A stretch of DNA of 64,000 nucleotides from Acerihabitans sp015654925 (GCF_047324175.1 NZ_CP178732.1:4898001-4962000), one strand, 5' to 3'. Shown: positions 1 to 8,477, numbered from the stretch's first letter. Translations and numbers: made by a program. The notes: generated by a model from the sequence alone, not told the origin.

Positions 1-78
1 TCAAATGTTGGGCAATCTAACTGGTCAAAATGTGAAGTCTGAATCACCACGGGTAATCTAGACACTTCCGAGCCGTTG

Positions 79-96
79 TGGACTGCCCCTAGGATC
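79..96 (+). repeat. Solitary IS3-type inverted-repeat end
   Basis: The 18 bases here match, with one mismatch, the outer end of the IS3-family element at 7290-8557, whose terminal repeats begin TGGACTGCCCC. No transposase follows, so this is probably a leftover end of a related element next to the defence gene. It could also be chance similarity, because only 18 bases are involved. Confidence 0.45.
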
Positions 97-435
97 AATC
101 CACTGGATACCCGGACAGCGTTGACAAATTGGCTAAGTTTGCCCACGAGCGCCAGCTGACTTGCGGGTATACTTCAGATGTTGAATTTCTAAAGGATACA
201 TTGTGCGGTCAATTTCCGTACAAAATACCGTTATGGCTAGATTATGAAATCTTTATTACCGGGAAACAAAACTGTTGGTCGTCGCTGCGAGGGTTTTCCT
301 CCCAGCATGGACTATGAAGTGTCTATCATCCCGCTGACTACTCGTATACACTTTTACCTCGCTGGCAGCGAGCACAGTCAAACGGCCATCACAGATTTTG
401 TCACAGGTGTCGAAAATATGCTCAGACAAAATTGA
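93..435 (+). pseudogene. Unidentified, apparently frameshifted ORF remnant upstream of the RT gene
   Basis: Two open frames run head to tail: 93-317 (Asp-rich start, ending ...FSSQHGL) and 244-435 (ending ...VENMLRQN). Together they would make a protein of roughly 110 residues if a single frameshift near 260 were corrected. I do not recognise a family. The base composition is closer to ordinary coding DNA than the AT-rich gene that follows. It may be the 3' end of a truncated neighbour, or noncoding leader DNA; some defence reverse transcriptases use a structured upstream RNA. Confidence 0.2.
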
Positions 436-475
436 TAGATAAAATAAACCATCAAACAAACTAAGGTGTTATTAG

Positions 476-3433
476 ATGAAGCTTGATATCACTCACGTTA
501 AAGATGCATATATATATCTAAAAAGCTACGCCTATCATGAAAATCTTAATCTCTTTCTCAAGCAAGACATTGCTGAGTTTGAGGTAAGTAACGAAAACCT
601 TAGCCATATTTTTAATGATATAAAAGACATTATTAATGGGGAACGCACTGTTGAAGGCAAAAAATTCAAAACATGGTTAAAAAGTATTAGTTATCATCTC
701 CTACCTAAGCTTGTAGAGCGAAAGGAGAATTATGGTCAAAACGGAAAAAACGAAAGCAATGGTCTATTTATCAGTAATGTTCGCGATTCAGATAAATATC
801 AGGTTTCTAAGGTAAATTATTTTATTAATGCTCCTGTAGAAATTCATATAATTGAAATATTGTGGTGTCTTTTCGCAGGACCCGCACTGGAAAATATAAT
901 GAGCAAGGACTGCTATGGTAATCGCATGCATCCTTCTTCGTTAAAATATGTAACCGATACTGATGGAGCAAAAGGTCAAGAAATATTCAAGCGGTACATC
1001 GATCAATACAATCGGTGGCGAGATCAGGCGATTGAGGTAGCAACAGATATTGCAAAAAATGGTGATGATGTAGCCTTGTTATCACTTGACTTAAAATCTT
1101 ATTTTTATCATGTAGATTTAAACTTCGAGAAGATTGATGACGAAATTAAATCTCATTACAAGGATGACGTTACTCAGGCGGCACTGGCTCTCAAACTTAA
1201 CCGGTTTTTAGAAAATATTTATTCACGTTATCAAAGTGTAATTGCCTCCAAAATAAAGCAGACACACATTAAGTGTAAAGATAAAAAAAGTCTACCTATA
1301 GGATTAGCCTCTTCAGCTATTATTGCAAACTGGTATCTCTCAGAATTCGATAACATCATAGGAAATGGTATAAGACCAGCCTACTATGGCCGTTACGTAG
1401 ATGACATAATTATGGTTTTCAAACGCCCAATCTTTTCTGCTACTGACCCTATCAAATCTTTTGTAGATCAGTATCTCAATAATGTTCTGAAAACATCCAG
1501 TGGAGATTCTGAATACGTAATTAACGTGGATGACAACTTACTTCCGATTCAAAGGGATAAACTAATATTACAATTTTTCGATAAAGATCATAGTCGTGCA
1601 GGGCTTGAAGTATTCAAGCAAGAACTGGATGAAAGAAGCAGCGCGTTTAAATTTTTACCGAGCGAACATATTAATAAAGAGATGGACCAATTTGCTTATG
1701 ATGTGCTCTATGATGGCTCCGCCAACAAGTTGCGCAGTATCGTTGGACTTGCAGAAAATGAGACCGAGCTGGCGAAGTATCTATCCAGTCATATAACTGC
1801 TCATAGACTCTGTAAACTTGACAAAAATAATCAAGTACTTCCTCAGATTAAACAGTTTTTTAAAGGACAAAATGCGCTCCAGTTTTTCCGTCTATGGGAA
1901 AAAATTTATCAGTATTCGGTAATTACTCGCAACTACAGCTTTGCTTCGTTTTTCTATCAATATATACAAGGAGAAATTTCTAAGATTGATAGCATTATGC
2001 CAAACTCAAAAAGACATTCTCCAATGTTAACCCAAAAACTACATGAAGACATGGTGCTTTATAGCAAACTTTCCTTATGCATTACCGTCGGATTATTTGA
2101 TATAAAAAAAGTGCAAGAAGAGAACGATATATTTACCAGCAATAATGAGGGCGCATTCCATACAGCAAAGCGTGATCTCAGTAATTTGATTATTTATGGT
2201 TCGGATTTACACATTTTTTCATGGCAATTCAGATTTTCCAATCTCATTAGACACCATCTCGTTGCCTGGCCTTTGGCAAATTATTCAGACCAATATTCTG
2301 ATTTAACAAATGAAACCGACTTTGTAAACAATTCACATTTTGAAATAGATAAGAATAAAATTAAATACTCGCCTCGGTTTATTCATTTCGATGAATGGCA
2401 AATATTTCATTTGAGTAAAAACCTGAGCCCCAACCGTGGCCTAAACCACTGGATGTCTCAGACAATTGATGAATACAAAGAAAATTTTTTTGGCCATAAT
2501 TTTCCAGTCTCGTTTAGTAGTGAAGAAGTAAATGATGCAGGGATAACAAAATCACATTTACATGTGCATAGTAATGATACAAAAGCCACAATCACTTTAG
2601 CTATTGCTAACCTTCAGGTAGATGAGAGAAATATTAGTTCTGCAGTTCGAAAAGATTGCAAACCTAACCTCAGTTTTGAACGTCAAGAAAATTTATATAG
2701 CATCTTAAATTCAGCTTTACTTGAAAAAGCCGATCTGCTAGTTATGCCTGAAGTAGCTATTCCTGTAAGCTGGCTTCCCTTCATGGTGGCATTCTCAAGA
2801 AGGAATCAAATTGGTTTGGTTTTTGGGTTGGAACACTGGGTTTCTGATAACGTGGCATACAACCTTATTATTGAGGCACTTCCGTTTAAAATTTCTGATA
2901 AGTATAATTCCTGTGTAATGACTGCTCGAATTAAGAATCACTATGCACCATCAGAACTAGATCTTCTCGAATCTATTAGACTAATTCCGGGAAATAATGG
3001 ATTTAAGCCGAATGCTTTTTATCACAAGGTTTCATGGCGAGGTATGTCTTTCGCTACTTACAACTGCTTTGAGCTTTCTGATATTACCCATCGAGTGTTA
3101 TTCCGGTCGGAAATAGATCTCCTATTTGCATGTGTCTGGAATAAAGACACCAACTATTATCAGCACATTCTTGAATCAGCAGTGAGAGATCTCCATTGCT
3201 ATACAGTACAATCTAACACTTCACAATATGGTGGCTCTTGCGTGCTTCGACCAACTAAAACGGATAGTAAAACAATGCTCTATGTTAAAGGTGGCGAGAA
3301 CCCGTGCGTATTGACGACGAAATTGGATATTAAAGGACTAAGGGAATTTCAATATAAATCAAAACCTAGTTCTAATGACCATTTTAAACATCTACCTCCA
3401 GGTTACGACAGCAATTCGGTACTAGAGCGTTAA
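476..3433 (+). CDS. Class 1 defence-associated reverse transcriptase (RT-nitrilase fusion, UG1/DRT1 type)
   Basis: The 985-residue protein has an N-terminal reverse transcriptase. Motif A is LSLDLKSYF with Asp205, motif B starts GLASS near 276, and motif C is YVDD at 307-310. The C-terminal third, about residues 700-920, is a carbon-nitrogen hydrolase (nitrilase) fold. It has a plausible Glu759 (VMPE), Lys851 (FYHK) and Cys864 (YNCFE) triad. RT-nitrilase fusions of this layout are the class 1 'unknown group' reverse transcriptases shown to protect bacteria from phages; their substrate and product remain unclear. Both active sites look intact. The gene is strikingly AT-rich compared with the rest of the window, which indicates recent transfer. 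The start follows AAGGTG-like bases 8 nt upstream. Antiphage activity here is inferred from the family. Confidence 0.88.
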   Translation: MKLDITHVKDAYIYLKSYAYHENLNLFLKQDIAEFEVSNENLSHIFNDIKDIINGERTVEGKKFKTWLKSISYHLLPKLVERKENYGQNGKNESNGLFISNVRDSDKYQVSKVNYFINAPVEIHIIEILWCLFAGPALENIMSKDCYGNRMHPSSLKYVTDTDGAKGQEIFKRYIDQYNRWRDQAIEVATDIAKNGDDVALLSLDLKSYFYHVDLNFEKIDDEIKSHYKDDVTQAALALKLNRFLENIYSRYQSVIASKIKQTHIKCKDKKSLPIGLASSAIIANWYLSEFDNIIGNGIRPAYYGRYVDDIIMVFKRPIFSATDPIKSFVDQYLNNVLKTSSGDSEYVINVDDNLLPIQRDKLILQFFDKDHSRAGLEVFKQELDERSSAFKFLPSEHINKEMDQFAYDVLYDGSANKLRSIVGLAENETELAKYLSSHITAHRLCKLDKNNQVLPQIKQFFKGQNALQFFRLWEKIYQYSVITRNYSFASFFYQYIQGEISKIDSIMPNSKRHSPMLTQKLHEDMVLYSKLSLCITVGLFDIKKVQEENDIFTSNNEGAFHTAKRDLSNLIIYGSDLHIFSWQFRFSNLIRHHLVAWPLANYSDQYSDLTNETDFVNNSHFEIDKNKIKYSPRFIHFDEWQIFHLSKNLSPNRGLNHWMSQTIDEYKENFFGHNFPVSFSSEEVNDAGITKSHLHVHSNDTKATITLAIANLQVDERNISSAVRKDCKPNLSFERQENLYSILNSALLEKADLLVMPEVAIPVSWLPFMVAFSRRNQIGLVFGLEHWVSDNVAYNLIIEALPFKISDKYNSCVMTARIKNHYAPSELDLLESIRLIPGNNGFKPNAFYHKVSWRGMSFATYNCFELSDITHRVLFRSEIDLLFACVWNKDTNYYQHILESAVRDLHCYTVQSNTSQYGGSCVLRPTKTDSKTMLYVKGGENPCVLTTKLDIKGLREFQYKSKPSSNDHFKHLPPGYDSNSVLER

Positions 3434-3438
3434 ATTGA

Positions 3439-3639
3439 CTGAATGAAAAGGAGTTTTATCGCGAGACGATCGATAAAAATGACATCAGCCCTGAGTTACC
3501 ACTTATTACGGAAACTAATGAGCATCAAAGTATGCGTACCAAAGTATTGATACTTGGATTATGGGCTTTAATGCCCCTAGCCAGCCGTTTGGCTACTCGT
3601 TTCAGCCTGTCATTCGGCACTGGCTTGCTTATAGTGTAG
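3439..3639 (+). CDS. Possible small single-pass membrane protein downstream of the RT-nitrilase
   Basis: A frame with no conventional early start runs from just after the RT stop to 3639. It encodes an acidic, polar stretch, then a basic residue pair and a hydrophobic helix (about VLILGLWALMPLASR onward). The first ATG in frame is at 3532, giving only 35 residues; a CTG at 3439, close behind the RT stop, would give 66. An AAGGAG-like stretch lies inside the 5' part. Small membrane partners have been reported beside some RT defence genes, but I cannot confirm homology. It may instead be a truncated gene. Confidence 0.33.
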   Translation: MNEKEFYRETIDKNDISPELPLITETNEHQSMRTKVLILGLWALMPLASRLATRFSLSFGTGLLIV

Positions 3640-3759
3640 CCATCCCGCATAATCGAGCCAATTACTATTTGGGATCATTGTTTTCCTTACAAAAGAGACA
3701 ACCCAACCATAAAAAAAAACCTGCTAAACCGAGGAACAAATCGCTTTACACCGGAGAAA

Positions 3760-4263
3760 TCAAACGCTCCCCGCCAAGTCCCCCAGCGTCACCATCAACA
3801 TCATCGGATCAATCGGCGAAGGTTCAAACCCTACCCGCAGGTAAAACTCCCTTGCCTCATCAGATAGCGCATGAACCAGCATTCCACGAATACCGATAGT
3901 TTCCGCCACCTGAATCACCCGTAGCCCCGCATCTCTTACCAGTGCCCGCCCTACACCCTGGCAGTGCAATGATGTATCTACCGCCAAACGGCCCAGCACG
4001 ACAACCGGGATCGGATCGGGCATATTGCGGCGAAAGCGTCCAGGCGCGGCAGTTGTCATCACTGCACTCGACGCCAAAGAGTAATACGCCTTCACCTTTG
4101 AGTCGTCGCAGCAGACGAACGTTCGGGATGCACCGGTAAGCTGATTTTTCATCGCCCGCTGTTTTAGCCAGTTGTCCATAGAATCCACGCCGCAGCAAAA
4201 TGAGGAGAGAATATGCCCGGCGTGAAGGGGCTCAGGGGCTAAAATCACTTTTTCTGTTCCCAC
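3760..4263 (-). CDS. GNAT-family acetyltransferase toxin (TacT/AtaT-like)
   Basis: A 167-residue GNAT acetyltransferase. The acetyl-CoA binding loop is visible as CQGVGRALV, preceded by VVLGRLAVD, and the C-terminal Tyr of EFYLRVGF fits the family. Toxins of this type acetylate the amino group of aminoacyl-tRNAs and stop translation. The start is a GTG at 4263 that overlaps the 3' end of the DUF1778 gene by 19 bases. This is the usual antitoxin-first layout with translational coupling. The length is normal and no motif is broken, so it is probably active. The target tRNA cannot be read from sequence. Confidence 0.85.
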   Translation of the reverse strand: MGTEKVILAPEPLHAGHILSSFCCGVDSMDNWLKQRAMKNQLTGASRTFVCCDDSKVKAYYSLASSAVMTTAAPGRFRRNMPDPIPVVVLGRLAVDTSLHCQGVGRALVRDAGLRVIQVAETIGIRGMLVHALSDEAREFYLRVGFEPSPIDPMMLMVTLGDLAGSV

Positions 4264-4538
4264 GGCGCAGGTGTTTGCATGGTTTTACGCAGCGCGGCGT
4301 TGGATGCAGGAACTTGATCCAGACGGGCAAGAAATTCCTGATAGGCCTCCGGGTCCGCCATAATGATGCGCTGCTCGATCAACGCTTCCTCGGCGGCAGC
4401 GTGCGCGGCCTCCAGCACAAAGTCAGTACGGTTTTTTCCTTTAGCCTTCGCCGCACGATCGATAAGATCGCGCTCAGCGGGTTTGATGCGTAAATTCAAT
4501 GTTTCGCGTTTGACAGAAACGCTGTTCGTCGCTGGCAT
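4245..4538 (-). CDS. DUF1778 (ribbon-helix-helix) antitoxin, TacA-like
   Basis: A 97-residue antitoxin of the DUF1778 family. The N-terminal ribbon-helix-helix DNA-binding part contains LNLRIKPAERDLIDRAA, followed by a helix and a C-terminal tail that in this family wraps around the GNAT toxin. It precedes and overlaps the toxin gene, so the two are surely one operon. Family members repress their own promoter as a complex. An AGGATGAC-like ribosome site lies just upstream of the ATG. This pair is common on islands and plasmids, in line with its place beside the RT defence gene and tRNA relics. Confidence 0.87.
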   Translation of the reverse strand: MPATNSVSVKRETLNLRIKPAERDLIDRAAKAKGKNRTDFVLEAAHAAAEEALIEQRIIMADPEAYQEFLARLDQVPASNAALRKTMQTPAPWEQKK

Positions 4539-4618
4539 GGTGTCATCCTCCTGAGTCTTTCTCTGGAGATAAATTATACAGCATGCGTAACGCTGATGTC
4601 ATTACGATTTATAGAAAA

Positions 4619-4642
4619 CATGGGGAATCGAACCAAAGGAAC
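4619..4642 (-). other. tRNA-Phe T-arm relic, inverted
   Basis: Read on the minus strand, this stretch gives TCCTTTGGTTCGATTCC. That equals the T-arm region of enterobacterial tRNA-Phe (TCCTTGGTTCGATTCC) with one extra T. The rest of the tRNA is absent. With the tRNA-Phe 3' end at 4777 in the opposite orientation, it suggests a rearranged island attachment site. Short length makes chance similarity possible. Confidence 0.4.
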
Positions 4643-4776
4643 GAATCGGGCCCTTTCCTTCGAATGTTGTCACACCTTTTTGATCTACAAGCAAAAATAC
4701 GGGTCAATCTGCGGGTCTTGACAACCGGCGGAAATAAAATTTATGATGGAATTCAACTTAATAGAAAACTGAATGA

Positions 4777-4797
4777 CCCCGAGTCCGGGCACCATTT
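4777..4797 (+). other. tRNA-Phe 3'-end relic (probable att site)
   Basis: The bases CGAGTCCGGGCACCA match the 3' end of enterobacterial tRNA-Phe including the encoded CCA. The 5' part of a tRNA is not present. P4-type integrases recombine into tRNA 3' ends, leaving such copies at island edges. A terminator hairpin follows 25 bases later, as it would behind a tRNA gene. A second copy with a one-base deletion lies at 24521. Confidence 0.6.
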
Positions 4798-4815
4798 ATT
4801 AAAGAAATCACGATT

Positions 4816-4845
4816 TAAAAAAACCAGCCTGACGGCTGGTTTTTT
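4816..4845. terminator. Bidirectional intrinsic terminator
   Basis: A hairpin with arms ACCAGCC and GGCTGGT around a TGAC loop has a run of A before it and a run of T after it. It can therefore stop transcription from either side. It separates the tRNA-Phe relic from the minus-strand gene ending at 4859. A near-identical hairpin lies at 28908. Confidence 0.8.
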
Positions 4846-4858
4846 GCTTTCAAGGTAT

Positions 4859-5332
4859 TCAGTTTTCCTTAACCATATCCAGTTCCTCTATAAATTTTGC
4901 CCCGTCTGCGGTACGTATCCAGCGCGGCGCGCGCAGTTCGTCGGCGAAATACACCAACAAATCAAACAGCAGCCCGGCAAGAACCGGCTCCATCTCCGGC
5001 GATAGCGCACGCTCCGCCAACAACCGCGCCAGCGCCTGTCCGTACCCGCAGAGCAGATCGGCATCGGGCTCAAAGCGAGGCGATGTCCTGGGCCGGTCAT
5101 CCACGGTCAGGCTTTCAATCAGATGAGATGGAATGGCATCGTCCAACGTGGGACGCAACTGCGCCAGGCAAAGGTCAAGCCGTGCGCAGAGCTTTTGGCG
5201 CTGTGCCGGATCGTCGCTTTGCAGCAAAGCGTCGGCCAGGTTTTCACAATGGCCGGCCAGAACGGTGAAATCGGTGGTTGAATTGAACGGGATGGAAAGT
5301 AACGCATGAGTTTGAGTGGGGATCGTAGCCAT
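4859..5332 (-). CDS. Hypothetical protein, probably of a P4-like satellite or prophage
   Basis: A 157-residue, mostly helical and acidic protein (begins MATIPTQTHALLS, ends ELDMVKEN) without signal peptide or membrane segment. I do not recognise a domain. Its 5' leader (5333-5470) is a strongly structured element resembling the C4 antisense RNA of P1/P4-type phages. In other enterobacteria that RNA precedes small phage or satellite genes, so an origin in such an element is likely. The gene appears intact, with a terminator directly behind it. Confidence 0.55.
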   Translation of the reverse strand: MATIPTQTHALLSIPFNSTTDFTVLAGHCENLADALLQSDDPAQRQKLCARLDLCLAQLRPTLDDAIPSHLIESLTVDDRPRTSPRFEPDADLLCGYGQALARLLAERALSPEMEPVLAGLLFDLLVYFADELRAPRWIRTADGAKFIEELDMVKEN

Positions 5333-5470
5333 AAGGCACCCTCAGTGAGTAACAAACTATTCCCACCACCGGAGAGGCTAATCTCGCGGGTGGTGGAACC
5401 GGACGGAGTTAGCCTTACCGGCCTCACTGACACCGGCGCGTCTTGCGACGCCCCCGTCCGGCCCACCATT
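5333..5470 (-). ncRNA. C4-antisense-RNA-like structured leader
   Basis: Read on the minus strand, this region contains four interlocking complementary sets. They are CCGGACGG with CCGTCCGG, GCGTC-gcaa-GACGC, CCACCACC with GGTGGTGG, and AAGGCTAA with TTAGCCT. The pattern and wording resemble the C4 RNA found ahead of ant/icd and ash genes of P1- and P4-like elements. There, C4 is cut from the leader transcript and silences the downstream message by pairing with it. The downstream minus-strand gene starts at 5332. The assignment is from memory of the motif, not a covariance search. Confidence 0.5.
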
Positions 5471-5487
5471 GAGATGTAGCAGAACGC

Positions 5488-5523
5488 ACGACATAAAAAA
5501 AGCGCAAACGCGCTTTATGTCGT
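5488..5523. terminator. Hairpin, probable terminator
   Basis: Arms ACGACATAAA and TTTATGTCGT enclose an inner GCGC/GCGC pairing, giving a long stem. It stands upstream of the C4-like element on its minus strand and has internal A/T runs. It may end transcription entering from the right. Confidence 0.55.
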
Positions 5524-6066
5524 CAGTGAAGTTATGCAGGAGGCTAATCCCGGCACCTGAGTTTGCAGGCGCAGCTAAAAGATACCGTTAATGGCAATGA
5601 ACTACAAGGGATATTTGTGTGGGAGAATGGCCGATAAAATTTTATTTAACCATTGTTTATCAAATGGTTACTTAATAAAAATTTGAGCTGAACTATGCTC
5701 CTCATCTCGGCCCCATTATCTTGGCTGCCGATAACGGCATGGCCGTTTTAAATTGTTTATGGGGATCGTTAGTGAATATCAATTAGGGTGAGAAATGAGT
5801 TTGTCATGGCATTGAGGTCAACTTTTTTCATCACCGGCTTATGGCGAACCACTTCCAGCGACCGATTTTGGTAAATGTCACTCCCCGGGGGACGGTGAGT
5901 ACTCGGGAAAGCGGGTCGGCAGGAAATGCGCCGCTGTCAGCGTACCCGGCGGCCAGCAATGACAGCGTGAACCGCGTCAGTTTGCGACCTGTAATGCGAA
6001 ATAGGTTGTGCCATCAGTATTTACGCCTGAATAATCTTAATTAAAGACGGATATTCTGGCGACGGC
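5524..6066. other. No convincing gene
   Basis: An open frame at 5841-6044 (plus) has no recognisable content and looks like chance. An AT-rich inverted repeat lies near 5640-5680 (AACCATT with AATGGTT) and a GC-rich hairpin near 5733-5755; these may be an operator and a terminator of lost genes. Nothing else can be supported. Confidence 0.5.
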
Positions 6067-6069
6067 TAG

Positions 6070-6303
6070 AACAGGGACAGCACTGAACTTTTTCTGCTAA
6101 TTGAAGAAAAAACATTATTAGGGATAAGCATTATTCTCAGGGAACAGGGAACGAAAAAATTTATTGTCCCTGAATCGGATACGGCGGAATTAATGCAATT
6201 ATCAGGAGAGGAAAACGCCGGGATTACCGGCGCTTTGTTGGTTCTTAACCTGCTTTCATGCTGCAGTGTGGGGGCGGTGCGTCACCTCTCCGCGCCCGGC
6301 TAA
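6070..6303 (+). pseudogene. Unidentified coding remnant without a start codon
   Basis: A frame open from the stop at 6067 to 6303 encodes about 77 residues with protein-like composition (for example LLGISIILREQGTKKFIVP). It has no ATG, GTG or TTG at a sensible place, and only one late Met codon. It probably is the remaining part of a gene whose 5' end was lost. The 3' end overlaps the opposite-strand DUF2442 remnant. Family unknown. Confidence 0.3.
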
Positions 6304-6514
6304 TAAACCTTCAACAGAAATATCCTCATCGAGATTGTCCCAGTGGATACCATGCCTGCTGAGTTCGAAGCTATTGCGGTCTTCATCAGATACATCCATC
6401 AAGCGGGGGGACCAGAGGCATGCCCAAAATTCTGGCATCGCTCAGTTCAACCCACATGGTTGCCTTATCAAACCGCACGGTTTTTGCTGAAATGGTTTCA
6501 GATAAAATAGTCAT
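6256..6514 (-). pseudogene. DUF2442 gene with a frameshift
   Basis: The first part, starting at the ATG at 6514, reads MTILSETISAKTVRFDK and on to a run of six C bases near 6405. The remainder continues in another frame (RLMDVSDEDRNSFEL, HGIHWDNLDEDISVEGLL). Joined, the two make a typical DUF2442 protein of about 85 residues. DUF2442 proteins are small, often paired with DUF4160 genes and suspected to belong to toxin-antitoxin-like pairs; no DUF4160 partner is visible. The break lies in a homopolymer, so a sequencing error is possible. Confidence 0.6.
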
Positions 6515-6963
6515 TCCATGCCTCCAGAAACGACGTTTCGTGTCTCCGCGTCAGGCTTAGGGGCCTACTGGGCGGCACTGGGCGAACAAAACCCTATCCG
6601 CCTGGCAAAAACGCGCCGCGTCCATCGAGAATATGAAACGTTTTAATCAGCAGCGTAACCGCTAACCCCTATCTGGATTAAGCCGCCACTCAACCCAAAA
6701 CTTTCCAATAGCGGAGCATGACTAGACCTGACAGGCTGCTGAGGGCGTGAAGCGGACTACCGGTTTGAGCGAAGCCGGTTCCGATCTTTATATTCCTTCC
6801 CCCCTTCCTAAGCCATGCGGACTTAAAACAATCATCAGCTTATCTCACCCCAAAGCACCGATGAGCGGCCTGAACGGCGCACAGCGATGTACAAGTCTTA
6901 GCCTCAACGGTTCATGTCACTGCTGTCCGTCAATCCAAGGCCATCGGAAACGGCATGCTCTGG

Positions 6964-7233
6964 CTACTTTTTCCGGAAAAGAAAAACGGCAACTGCCGTC
7001 AGAACGCCTATCAGGGGCATGGCTATAGCGCCTGCTAAGAAGTTATGGTGATCTATTCGCTTTTCCCTGCGGATATCAACAAAGCGGGCAAGCGCGTGTT
7101 TTTTATCAGTGGCGCTGACCTCTTCGAATTGTTTCTTATAACCCTGTTCAGTAAGCTGAGAGGCTACGTCCGCGTCTGATTTTTCCAGAACAACGGTTTG
7201 CTTACCCTTTTTGAAAAAAAAGTAATCCGGCAT
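6964..7233 (-). CDS. Small single-pass membrane protein
   Basis: An 89-residue protein (starts MPDYFFFKKGKQ). It has a charged N-terminal two-thirds and one hydrophobic segment close to the C-terminus (AIAMPLIGVLTAVAVFLF) followed by RKK, suggesting an inner-membrane tail anchor. I chose the ATG at 7233 because GGAG lies 6 bases upstream; an upstream start at 7269 has no ribosome site. It looks intact but belongs to no family I can name. Its place among mobile remnants points to an island gene. Confidence 0.6.
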   Translation of the reverse strand: MPDYFFFKKGKQTVVLEKSDADVASQLTEQGYKKQFEEVSATDKKHALARFVDIRREKRIDHHNFLAGAIAMPLIGVLTAVAVFLFRKK

Positions 7234-7324
7234 TTGGCGCTCCACATGGAAGAGGATATGATTAAACAATATATCCGGTCTAACTCAATTGGACTGCCCC
7301 CAAAACCGTGGACATATCCTGTCC

Positions 7325-8174
7325 TCACGATGAGGCCCGTTCAAAGGCCTCGGGACTGACCCCGCCCAGATGGCTGTGCCGGCGGGTACGGTTGTAGAAC
7401 ACTTCAATATAATCGAAGATATCGGCGCGGGCCAGATCGCGAGTCTTGTAGAGTCGCTTTCGTATCCGCTCCTTTTTCAGGCTGCTAAAAACGACTCCGC
7501 CACGGCATTATCCCAGCCATTTCCACGCCGGCTCATGCTGGGCTCCAGATTATTGGCCAGGCAGAAACGCCGCCAGTCGTCGCTACCGTATTGACTGCCC
7601 TGATCCGAATGCACCAGGACGCGCCCGGCGGGTTTACGCCGCCAGAGCGCCATCAGCAGCGCATCCAGCGCCAGTTCGCGTGATAGGCTGGGTTTCATCG
7701 ACCAGCCCACCACATTGCGCGCAAACAGATCCAGAACCACCGCCAGATAAAGCCAGCCCTGGCAGGTGCGAATATAGGTGATATCCGTCACCCAATACTG
7801 GTTAGGTGCCGTCACGGTAAAAGCCCTCTCCAGTCGGTTCGGCGCGACCACCGAGGGTCTGCCGGCGATGGGCCGCGGCGCTTTATAACCACGCACCGCT
7901 TTGATTTTATTGGCACTCATCAACCGGGCCACGCGATGCCGGCCGCAGGTTTCGCCAATTTCCCGCAGGTCGTCAAATACCCGCCGGGCGCCATAGACCC
8001 CACCGCTGACTGCATAAGAATCGCGGATGAGACCGAGCAAACGCTGGTTGTCTATCGCCCGGGCTGAGAGCGGCCGGTGCAGCCACTCGTAAAATCCTGC
8101 CCGTGCCACACCCAATACCCGGCACATCGTTTTAACGCGATACTCATGTCGATGATCGTTGATGAAGCGATACT
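7325..8174 (-). pseudogene. IS3-family transposase OrfB with a one-base deletion
   Basis: The DDE integrase domain is readable: VTDITYI (Asp), VHSDQGSQYG (Asp) and NAVAESF (Glu). Right after the Glu, the A run at 7497-7501 on the plus strand is one base short. This ends the protein at 7477 with ESFLAA. In the corrected frame the usual SLKKERIRKRLYKTRDLA and FDYIEVFYNRTRRHSHLGG tail continues to a stop at 7325. All catalytic residues precede the break, but the C-terminal 50 residues needed for folding are lost unless the deletion is a sequencing error. Confidence 0.85.
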
Positions 8175-8459
8175 TTAATCGGGGTCCTTTGCAAAGTACC
8201 GCGCGGCTTTTTTTAAGATATCGCGCTCTTCTTCCGTGCGGCGTAACTGCGCCTGCAGCTTGAGGATCTCGCTTTTGGCTTCCAGCAGATCGGCGGCGTG
8301 CTGTTCGGTTTTATCCGGCTTGATGGCTTTAACCCACTTATACAGGCTGTGGGGGGATACGCCCAGGCGGGCGGAAACGTCGGTGACAGAGTAGCCGCGT
8401 TCAACAATTTGGCGGACGGCTTCTTCTTTAAACTCTGGGGTAAAACGCTGTGTTCCCAT
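8175..8459 (-). CDS. IS3-family transposase OrfA
   Basis: A 94-residue OrfA with the helix-turn-helix typical of the IS3 group (FKEEAVRQIVERGYSVTDVSARLGVS is the core, residues 9-34) and a leucine-zipper helix behind it (LKLQAQLRRTEEERDILKKA). It binds the element's ends. Near its 3' end the sequence TTAAAAAAAGCC allows the -1 ribosomal shift that yields the OrfAB transposase. The coding frame is intact. Confidence 0.92.
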   Translation of the reverse strand: MGTQRFTPEFKEEAVRQIVERGYSVTDVSARLGVSPHSLYKWVKAIKPDKTEQHAADLLEAKSEILKLQAQLRRTEEERDILKKAARYFAKDPD

Positions 8460-8477
8460 GGGCTCCTCCTATGCTCA

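Noticed and set aside
3561..3899. A 112-residue plus-strand frame after the RT gene
   Set aside because: Its second half is antisense to the acetyltransferase toxin, its first half overlaps the more protein-like membrane frame, and its composition is poor in conserved features.
5119..5469. A 116-residue minus-strand frame over the C4-like element resembling Ash/Icd-type phage proteins
   Set aside because: The better-supported 157-residue gene uses another frame in the same place, and the region's structure is better explained as RNA. The frame may still be a vestige of an Icd-like leader gene.
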